A stretch of DNA of 8,428 nt, taken from assembly GCA_003645975.1 (NCBI GenBank), contig QNDP01000042.1:1-8428 (forward strand). The letters are read 5' to 3'. The notes beneath the pieces are model-generated. The model searched no databases and was not told the origin of the DNA. It was given only the letters and a program-made list of their open reading frames with translations. Source of the stretch: Candidatus Hydrothermota bacterium. GTDB lineage: Bacteria; Hydrothermota; Hydrothermia; B15-G9. This document shows positions 1-5,038 of the stretch, in pieces (position 1 is the stretch's first letter; each line of letters starts with the position of its first letter). The position numbers and the translations under genes were made by a program.

Positions 1-31
1 CAGAAAACTACAAAAATTAGGAGGTTTTGGT

Positions 32-1531
32 ATGGCAAAGGATTACATGAATTACATTGGTGGTAAATGGGTTGAGTCGAAGAGCGGCCGCAGATTTGAG
101 AACCGTAACCCGGCCAACTGGGACGAGCTCATAGGCACATTCCCGAAATCTACGGCAGAGGATGTCGCCGACGCTGTGGAGGCCGCAAAGAAGGCGTTTC
201 CGAAGTGGAAATCGATACCAGCGCCGAAGCGCGGCGAAATACTCAGGCGTGCGACCGAGCTCTTAGTTGAACGGAAAGAGGAGCTTGCAAGGCTTATGAC
301 CCGTGAGATGGGCAAGATCCTGAAGGAGACGCGCGGCGATGTGCAGGAAGGCATTGACACGGGGTTCTATGCTTTCGGCGAAGGGCGCCGTCTGTTCTCA
401 CCGAACGCACCCAGCGAACTTCCGGATAAACTCGCACTCACTTTCAGGCTGCCAGTTGGAATCGCTGGCCTGATAACGCCTTGGAACTTCCCGATCGCCA
501 TCCCTGCTTGGAAGATCTTTCCTGCGCTCCTCGCAGGCAACACGGTGGTGTTCAAGCCGGCCACCGATACGCCGGCCTGTGCGGCCGAATTCGTAAAAAT
601 CTTTGAGGAAGCAGGACTTCCGCCGGGAGTGCTGAACCTCGTTACTGGATCAGGCAGTGAGGTCGGTGAGGCCATCCTCGCCCATCCTGACATCCGTGTC
701 ATCTCCTTCACGGGTTCGGTTGAGACAGGTTCCAGAATCGCTGAGGTGGCAGGTAAGCATCTGAAAAAGGTCTCGTTGGAACTCGGCGGTAAGAACCCGC
801 AGATCGTGATGCCGTCCGCTGACATCGATCTTGCTGTCGAGGGAGCACTCTGGGGCGCATTCGGCACGACCGGCCAGCGCTGCACCGCCACTTCGAGGAT
901 CATCCTCCACGAGGACATCTATGACGAATTTATGCACAAGTTCATCGAACGGACTAAGAACCTCAAGATAGGAAACGGCTTGGACGAGTCCGTCGATATG
1001 GGACCCGTGATCAACGAATCGCAGCTTAAGAAGATCGAGATGTATGTGCGGATCGGGGTAGAGGAGGGCGCAAGCCTCACATACGGAGGACACAGGCTGA
1101 CGGACGGCGAACTCGCAAAGGGATGGTTCTTTGAGCCGACCATTTTTGAAGGCGTGAAACCCGACATGCGCATAGCGCAAGAGGAGATCTTCGGCCCTGT
1201 CGTCGCCGTGTTCAAAGTCAAGTCGCTCGACGAGGCCTTTGAGATCGCCAACGGCGTGAAATACGGACTCTCGAGTTCCATATACACCAGAGACCTGCGT
1301 GAGGCCATGCGCGCTATTCAGGAGCTTGAGGCCGGAATCACCTATGTCAATGCGCCGACGATAGGTGCTGAGTGCCACATGCCGTTCGGCGGTGTGAAGG
1401 CCACCGGAAACGGCCACAGAGAGGGCGGCTGGACGGTCTATGAGATCTTCACCGAGTGGAAGACCGTCTATATCGACTTCTCCGGTAAGCTTCAGAAGGC
1501 GCAGATCGACACTTGGACTGATCTCGAATAG
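32..1531 (+). CDS. NAD(P)-dependent aldehyde dehydrogenase (ALDH superfamily)
   Basis: A complete 499-residue cytosolic aldehyde dehydrogenase, the usual length for the family, which oxidises an aldehyde to its carboxylate with NAD(P)+. Visible motifs: TPWNFP at 149-154 with the oxyanion Asn152; VVFKPA with cofactor-binding Lys175; FTGS at 226-229 in the Rossmann fold; ELGGKNP with general-base Glu250; GQRC with catalytic Cys284; EEIFGP at 384-389; PFGGVKATGNG near residue 451. All key residues are present, so it should be active. The start is set by AGGAGG at 19-24, seven bases upstream. The C-terminal tail (TEWKTVY, then SGKLQKAQID) differs from the betaine, succinate-semialdehyde and dioxovalerate enzymes I know. 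It may belong to an uncharacterised clade, so the substrate is left open. It ends 29 bases before a strong terminator. Its promoter and any upstream operon partners lie outside the window. Confidence 0.95.
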   Translation: MAKDYMNYIGGKWVESKSGRRFENRNPANWDELIGTFPKSTAEDVADAVEAAKKAFPKWKSIPAPKRGEILRRATELLVERKEELARLMTREMGKILKETRGDVQEGIDTGFYAFGEGRRLFSPNAPSELPDKLALTFRLPVGIAGLITPWNFPIAIPAWKIFPALLAGNTVVFKPATDTPACAAEFVKIFEEAGLPPGVLNLVTGSGSEVGEAILAHPDIRVISFTGSVETGSRIAEVAGKHLKKVSLELGGKNPQIVMPSADIDLAVEGALWGAFGTTGQRCTATSRIILHEDIYDEFMHKFIERTKNLKIGNGLDESVDMGPVINESQLKKIEMYVRIGVEEGASLTYGGHRLTDGELAKGWFFEPTIFEGVKPDMRIAQEEIFGPVVAVFKVKSLDEAFEIANGVKYGLSSSIYTRDLREAMRAIQELEAGITYVNAPTIGAECHMPFGGVKATGNGHREGGWTVYEIFTEWKTVYIDFSGKLQKAQIDTWTDLE

Positions 1532-1560
1532 TTGGAACCAAATTCTTGGGCATCAAATAA

Positions 1561-1593
1561 ATAGCGGGGGCTGAACGCCCCCGTTATCGTTTT
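1561..1593 (+). terminator. Intrinsic terminator after the aldehyde dehydrogenase gene
   Basis: An 11-bp stem (1561-1571 with 1577-1587) has a core of seven G-C pairs, one G-U pair and three A-T pairs at its base, and a five-base loop TGAAC. It is followed by CG and TTTT at 1590-1593. It lies just after the aldehyde dehydrogenase stop and before the end of the convergent DsrE-like gene. On the minus strand the stem is followed by TATTTGAT, a weaker T tract, so it may also stop the DsrE-like transcript. Confidence 0.85.
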
Positions 1594-1613
1594 ATTCGAT
1601 CTCAGTTAGGTTT

Positions 1614-1976
1614 CTAATACACAACGACTTGGTCGGCTGTCATTATCTCGTTCACGAAGGTCGGTGCGTTCACCACTTTGGCGTTCTCGATGAAGTTCTT
1701 TTCGTCAATCTTCCTCGATTTGACGCAAGGACCGCAGACCAACAATTTGCCACCGAGTTCCAAAAATGTGTCTATCAGCTCGGAGAGCGGCGGGAAGTTC
1801 GCTGCAAAGACATGATTTGCGCAATCCTTTCGGACAAGCAGCACGCCCCTACCTTGAAATCCAATGGTAACCTCCACATCCGACGCCATCGCCGCATTGG
1901 CCATCACAAACGGGATGGTGGCCATCTCAGGGTCTTCCGGTCCATGTGTTACCATGATGAACAATTTTTTGGCCAT
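1614..1976 (-). CDS. DsrE-family (DsrE/F-like) small protein
   Basis: A complete 120-residue soluble protein resembling the DsrE/DsrF-like family, whose members adopt a small alpha/beta fold; several carry sulfur as persulfide on cysteine or assemble as multimers in sulfur relay. The order fits: a first beta strand (KKLFIMVTHGPED, 3-15), a helix with ATIPFVMANAAMA, a second strand EVTIGFQGRGV at 35-45, then LLVCGPCVKSR at 78-88. It has Cys52, Cys81 and Cys84; the CGPC pair is the likely redox or persulfide site. The start at 1976 is chosen over an upstream in-frame ATG at 2045 because AAGGAGG at 1984-1990 sits seven bases before it and homology begins there. It is convergent with the aldehyde dehydrogenase and divergent from the molybdenum hydroxylase. 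Family members are often annotated as predicted peroxiredoxins or mis-named transporters; the partner protein is unknown. Confidence 0.85.
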   Translation of the reverse strand: MAKKLFIMVTHGPEDPEMATIPFVMANAAMASDVEVTIGFQGRGVLLVRKDCANHVFAANFPPLSELIDTFLELGGKLLVCGPCVKSRKIDEKNFIENAKVVNAPTFVNEIMTADQVVVY

Positions 1977-1983
1977 AACTCCA

Positions 1984-1990
1984 CCTCCTT
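1984..1990 (-). promoter_or_regulatory. Ribosome binding site of the DsrE-like gene
   Basis: AAGGAGG on the minus strand, seven bases before ATG 1976. It decides the start and makes the 23-residue N-terminal extension from ATG 2045 unlikely. Confidence 0.85.
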
Positions 1991-1991
1991 G

Positions 1992-2014
1992 TTGTTCAAT
2001 GATTTTTTGTTCAA
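1992..2014. repeat. Direct repeat TTGTTCAA in the DsrE-like leader
   Basis: TTGTTCAA occurs at 1992-1999 and again at 2007-2014, start-to-start 15 bases. The second copy runs into a TCAAC-TT-GTTGA dyad at 2011-2022. Both lie between the proposed promoter and the ribosome binding site of the DsrE-like gene, so they would be in its 5' leader. The repeat is visible; any function is unknown. Confidence 0.4.
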
Positions 2015-2029
2015 CTTGTTGATGGCAAA

Positions 2030-2059
2030 AATCTATGCTCGTCATCCAAAAAGTGCCAA
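2030..2059 (-). promoter_or_regulatory. Candidate sigma-70 promoter of the DsrE-like gene
   Basis: On the minus strand TTGGCA (2054-2059, five of six matches to TTGACA) and TAGATT (2030-2035, four of six to TATAAT) are separated by 18 bases. A start near 2023 would give a leader of about 45 bases before ATG 1976. An inverted repeat at 2057-2086 overlaps the -35 box. Assigned by consensus match only. Confidence 0.35.
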
Positions 2060-2086
2060 AAGTTGGACAACCGCTCCAAACTTTTG
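2057..2086. repeat. Inverted repeat overlapping the DsrE-like -35 box
   Basis: CAAAAGTTGGA at 2057-2067 pairs with TCCAAACTTTTG at 2075-2086 with a single bulged A and a seven-base spacer. On the minus strand it is followed within a few bases by TTTTT. It could be an operator dyad over the -35 box, or a hairpin in a transcript coming from the right. The structure is clear; the role is a guess. Confidence 0.45.
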
Positions 2087-2200
2087 AAAATGTGGCTTTA
2101 ACCTGCGCTCATCGATTTGAATCCATACTTTTCAAAGAATCGGCTCTGATTTATTCTCGTTCTAAAACGAGTCTTTTGATAATAAAGGATTCATGGCAAG

Positions 2201-2215
2201 TTGTTAATTTTACAA
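2201..2215. promoter_or_regulatory. Operator-like imperfect palindrome
   Basis: TTGTTAATTTTACAA is a 15-base dyad with arms pairing at six of seven positions around a central T. It sits about 205 bases upstream of the molybdenum hydroxylase start and includes most of a TACAAT -10-like hexamer (2211-2216). The size and AT-rich form resemble a repressor site. No regulator gene is nearby, so this is tentative. Confidence 0.25.
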
Positions 2216-2420
2216 TGTTTGATGCTTTCAAGTGCAGGTAATTCTTTGGAAATTAAGGACATATCTCGGAGACAGAGTCCTAATCTCGTGTTGAATCGGA
2301 AGGCGCAATCGATTTGGTGCTCAAAATCCACACGCTGGCGGTTTGAGACAGGCTCGACACGGTGACAGATGCATTTCAGCGGAATTTTGCTCATAATCAA
2401 AGAAAACACGAGGTCTTATC

Positions 2421-4562
2421 ATGGAGATCAGTAAGGCGATCAGAAGGGTCGATAATGACGAGAAAGTCTCTGGAATTGCAAAGTTTATCGCCGATGTAAA
2501 GCTTGAAGGAATGCTTTATGCCAAGACCCTCCGTTCCACACGGCCGCGCGCAAGGATCAAATCCATAAAAATCCCAAAATTGCCCAACGGTTATTTCATT
2601 GTGGACAAAAACGATGTGCCAGCGAACAACCGTGTTAAGCTGATCTTCACGGATCAGCCGTTTTTCGCTGAGGATGTGGTCAATTACATCGGTGAGCCGA
2701 TCCTGCTCGTCGTCGGACCCGACAAGGCCAAAGTCCTCGAAATCTTGGAGCAGATTGAGGTCGAATATGAAGACCTTGAGCCGATTTTTACGATTGAGGA
2801 CGCCGAGAGTGGGACGAAACCGCCGATCTTCGGCGATGACAATCTGTTTGCCGACTATGAATTCACCAAAGGAGACCCTGATGCGGCGTTTGCAAGAGCG
2901 TATCGCATCATCGAGGGTGAATATCGCACGGGCATTCAGGAGCATATCTATCTCGAACCGCAGGGGATGCTTGCGACCTACGAGGACGGAACCGTAACGG
3001 TCTATGGGTCGATGCAATGTCCGTTCTATGTGAAAAATGCGCTCGTCTATGCGCTTGGATGGCCTGAAGACCGTGTCAGAGTGGTTCAGACGACAACGGG
3101 CGGAGGGTTCGGCGGCAAAGAGGACTATCCCTCACTCATAGCGGGACATGCTGCGTTTGCCGCCATCAAAACAGGCCGTCCTGTTCAGCTCATCCTCGAC
3201 CGCACAGAGGACATCGAGGCGACCACCAAGCGTCATCCGTCGATAATTCGGCATCGCACAGCCCTTGATGCGTCCGGACGCATAATCGCTATGGAAATCG
3301 ACATAAAACTGGACGGTGGCGCCTATGCGACGCTCTCACCCGTCGTTCTGCAGCGCTCGATGTTCGTGTCAACAGGTCCGTATCATATTCCGAATGTGAG
3401 GGTTCGCGGTCGGGCTTATGCGACGAACAATGTTCCCAGAACGGCCTTTCGCGGGTTTGGCGCTCCGCAGTCGATCTTTGCGGTCGAGATGCACATGACG
3501 AACATCGCCGAAGCGCTCGGTGAGAACCCGATCGACTTCAAGATGAGGTACTTCCTTAAGAAAGGCGACGATACCGCAACAGGCGGTTCTGTCCACACCG
3601 ATGTCAAACTCGACGAGATGACACGGCAGGTCATCGAGATGTCCAATTTTTACGAAAAATTTGAACGGTTCAGGAAGGAGAAAGGCGACACGGTGTTGCG
3701 CGGGATCGGATTCTCCGCCTTTTTGCACGGATGTGGGTTCACGGGCAAAGGTGAGGAGGTCATCAAAGCCACAGCCAAACTCAGGCGCAGAGATGACGGG
3801 AAGGTCGAGATTCTGGTATCGAGTGTCGAAATAGGGCAGGGAGCGCAGACGACGCTCCGCAAGATCGTGGCTTTTGCGCTCGGCATCCCGATGGAAGATG
3901 TTGTCTATGAGAATCCTGACACGAGTCGGGTTCCAGATTCCGGGCCGACGGTGGCTTCGAGGACGGTTATCATCGTCGGCGGACTGCTTGAGCAAGCCGC
4001 AAAGGAGCTTAAGGCACGGTGGAACGAAAGCGGTGAGATCGAGGTGATAAAGACTTACAGACATCCTGAGTATGTGCGATGGGACGACGAGAAATTCGTC
4101 GGCGATGCGTATCCCGAATATTCATGGGGCGTGAATGTGGCCGAAGTCGAAGTCGATCCAGTAACCTTTGAGGTGAGAGTGAAAAAGGTTTGGGGCGTCT
4201 ATGATGTTGGCACTCCGTTAGATGAGCGTGTGGTGCGCGGTCAGCTTGAGGGCGGGATCGTGCAGGCCGTCGGTTACGCCACCATAGAGGTCATGGAGTC
4301 AAAAAATGGAAAACTGATGCAGAACACGATAACCGATTACATCATCCCGACTTCCATCGATGCACCGGAAATTGAGACGAGGCTTGTCGTTTCGCCCTAT
4401 CCCTACGGTCCGTTTGGCGCCAAATGTTTGGGCGAACTGCCGATGGTCGGCTGTGCCCCGGCGGTCGCAGCGGCGATACAACATGCGCTTGGACTCAAAG
4501 TGGACGAAATACCTGCCCGACCTGAACTTCTGCTCAAAAAATGGCTCGAGAAGTCCCGATGA
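2421..4562 (+). CDS. Molybdenum hydroxylase large subunit (xanthine dehydrogenase / aldehyde oxidase family)
   Basis: A 713-residue molybdopterin-binding catalytic subunit that hydroxylates a purine, aldehyde or N-heterocycle using water. The hammerhead domain (about 10-125, from RRVDNDEKVSGIAKF) comes first, with no fused 2Fe-2S or FAD domain. The cofactor domains follow with QEHIYLEP at 173-180, GGGFGGKE at 227-234, FRGFGAPQ at 343-350, IGQGAQ at 471-476, DSGPTVASR at 506-514 and GAKCLGE at 666-672, whose Glu672 is the expected catalytic base. Glu234 and Arg344 appear to align with substrate residues of xanthine dehydrogenase, but both are common across the family, so the substrate stays open. 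The FRGFG loop argues against a CO dehydrogenase. It is somewhat shorter than the usual 750-790 residues. GAGG at 2410-2413, seven bases upstream, supports the start. No signal peptide. No electron-transfer subunit or maturation gene is adjacent. Confidence 0.93.
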   Translation: MEISKAIRRVDNDEKVSGIAKFIADVKLEGMLYAKTLRSTRPRARIKSIKIPKLPNGYFIVDKNDVPANNRVKLIFTDQPFFAEDVVNYIGEPILLVVGPDKAKVLEILEQIEVEYEDLEPIFTIEDAESGTKPPIFGDDNLFADYEFTKGDPDAAFARAYRIIEGEYRTGIQEHIYLEPQGMLATYEDGTVTVYGSMQCPFYVKNALVYALGWPEDRVRVVQTTTGGGFGGKEDYPSLIAGHAAFAAIKTGRPVQLILDRTEDIEATTKRHPSIIRHRTALDASGRIIAMEIDIKLDGGAYATLSPVVLQRSMFVSTGPYHIPNVRVRGRAYATNNVPRTAFRGFGAPQSIFAVEMHMTNIAEALGENPIDFKMRYFLKKGDDTATGGSVHTDVKLDEMTRQVIEMSNFYEKFERFRKEKGDTVLRGIGFSAFLHGCGFTGKGEEVIKATAKLRRRDDGKVEILVSSVEIGQGAQTTLRKIVAFALGIPMEDVVYENPDTSRVPDSGPTVASRTVIIVGGLLEQAAKELKARWNESGEIEVIKTYRHPEYVRWDDEKFVGDAYPEYSWGVNVAEVEVDPVTFEVRVKKVWGVYDVGTPLDERVVRGQLEGGIVQAVGYATIEVMESKNGKLMQNTITDYIIPTSIDAPEIETRLVVSPYPYGPFGAKCLGELPMVGCAPAVAAAIQHALGLKVDEIPARPELLLKKWLEKSR

Positions 4563-4602
4563 TCGCTGGAGAATCGGCGGACATCGGCCAAACACACTTC
4601 TC

Positions 4603-4631
4603 TTGACAATGCGTTAAGTTCTTGTTTTTAT
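4603..4631 (+). promoter_or_regulatory. Candidate promoter of the rpsU-mutS2 operon
   Basis: A perfect TTGACA (4603-4608) with a 17-base spacer and TTTTAT (4626-4631, four of six matches to TATAAT). It would give a leader of roughly 205 bases before rpsU. The downstream TAAAAT at 4674-4679 is an alternative -10 box. Confidence 0.4.
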
Positions 4632-4827
4632 GTGCTTTTGTGTGATGCTGTTTCGTTAAGAGCTGAAAAGGTTTAAAATAAAAGCGCCTATGATTAGCTG
4701 CAATGAGTTCGAGTCCAACATAAAAGCCTGTCTCACAAGGAACTTCAGTGTGAAAACAATCCCTTCGAGATTCGGAAAAACATTTGTGAATTTCCAACTT
4801 TTATTTGACGAACAAAACCCAAATCTC

Positions 4828-4834
4828 AAGGAGG
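4828..4834 (+). promoter_or_regulatory. Ribosome binding site of rpsU
   Basis: AAGGAGG followed by two in-frame ATGs, at 4838 (three bases away) and 4844 (nine bases away). The first is too close for normal initiation, so 4844 is preferred. Confidence 0.85.
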
Positions 4835-4843
4835 TGAATGGGG

Positions 4844-5038
4844 ATGTCGGGAGTCGTGCTCAAAGAAGGCGAGTCCTTTGACAGCTTGCTCAAAAGGTTC
4901 AGGAAGGTGCTTGCAAAGGATGGCATTCTGCAAGACCTGAAACGCGTGCAGTTCTACGAGAAACCTTCGGAGAGGCGTAAGAAGGAGATGCTCGCCGCAC
5001 GCAGGAGACTCCTGCGTAAATTGAAGAGGGAAGAATGA
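4844..5038 (+). CDS. rpsU: 30S ribosomal protein S21
   Basis: A 64-residue small-subunit protein; S21 sits on the 30S platform near the 3' end of 16S rRNA and helps translation initiation. The family pattern is clear: SGVVLKEGESFDSLLKRFRK at the N-terminus (residues 2-21), then FYEKPSERRKKE at 37-48 and a very basic C-terminal helix (RRRLLRKLKR). Length is typical of the shorter S21 proteins; the E. coli protein is about 71 residues. ATG 4844 is chosen over ATG 4838 on ribosome-binding-site spacing; the longer form would add only Met-Gly. The stop codon overlaps the mutS2 start as ATGA (5035-5038), so the two genes are co-transcribed and probably translationally coupled. S21 is a bacterial protein, which supports a bacterial source. 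Confidence 0.95.
   Translation: MSGVVLKEGESFDSLLKRFRKVLAKDGILQDLKRVQFYEKPSERRKKEMLAARRRLLRKLKREE

Larger units (their letters stand above)
1977..2420. other. Divergent intergenic region, 444 bases
   Basis: AT-richer DNA between the DsrE-like gene and the molybdenum hydroxylase gene, with no ORF I believe. The left half holds the proposed DsrE-like promoter, a direct repeat and an inverted repeat. The right half holds an imperfect palindrome at 2201-2215, a short stem AGGAC/GTCCT at 2256-2260 and 2277-2281, and CATAAT at 2392-2397, a good -10 box that would give a leader of about 17 bases but has no convincing -35 at 16-18 bases. I recognise no molybdenum-cofactor, purine or other riboswitch. 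Confidence 0.6.
4563..4843. other. Intergenic region and rpsU leader, 281 bases
   Basis: No clear hairpin terminator for the molybdenum hydroxylase gene is visible. There are two possible promoters for rpsU: TTGACA at 4603-4608, and TAAAAT at 4674-4679 with a poor -35 (TTTCGT, 4651-4656, 17 bases away). CGTTAAG is repeated at 4612-4618 and 4654-4660, exactly 42 bases apart. The last 160 bases are a leader with no strong structure that I can draw by eye. Confidence 0.5.

Noticed and set aside
650..1417. 255-codon minus-strand open frame
   Set aside because: It lies wholly inside the aldehyde dehydrogenase gene in an antisense frame and has no recognisable protein pattern.
1977..2045. N-terminal extension of the DsrE-like protein from ATG 2045
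   Set aside because: The added 23 residues include the ribosome binding site itself (AAGGAGG at 1984-1990), have no family resemblance, and no ribosome binding site precedes 2045.
1629..2087. 152-codon plus-strand open frame
   Set aside because: Antisense shadow of the DsrE-like gene; rich in Cys and His with no ribosome binding site.
2035..2241. 68-codon plus-strand open frame in the divergent gap
   Set aside because: No ribosome binding site, overlaps the proposed promoter and inverted repeat, and no recognisable pattern.
2241..2420. Molybdenum-cofactor or purine riboswitch before the molybdenum hydroxylase
   Set aside because: I looked for the conserved cores and long paired stems; only a 5-bp stem (AGGAC/GTCCT) is present.
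4707..4716. GTTCGAGTCC, like the T arm of a tRNA
   Set aside because: The flanking bases do not form a T stem and there is no anticodon arm, D arm or acceptor stem around it.
4690..4881. 63-codon plus-strand frame running into rpsU
   Set aside because: No ribosome binding site, overlaps rpsU in another frame, and its last residues are simply out-of-frame S21 sequence.
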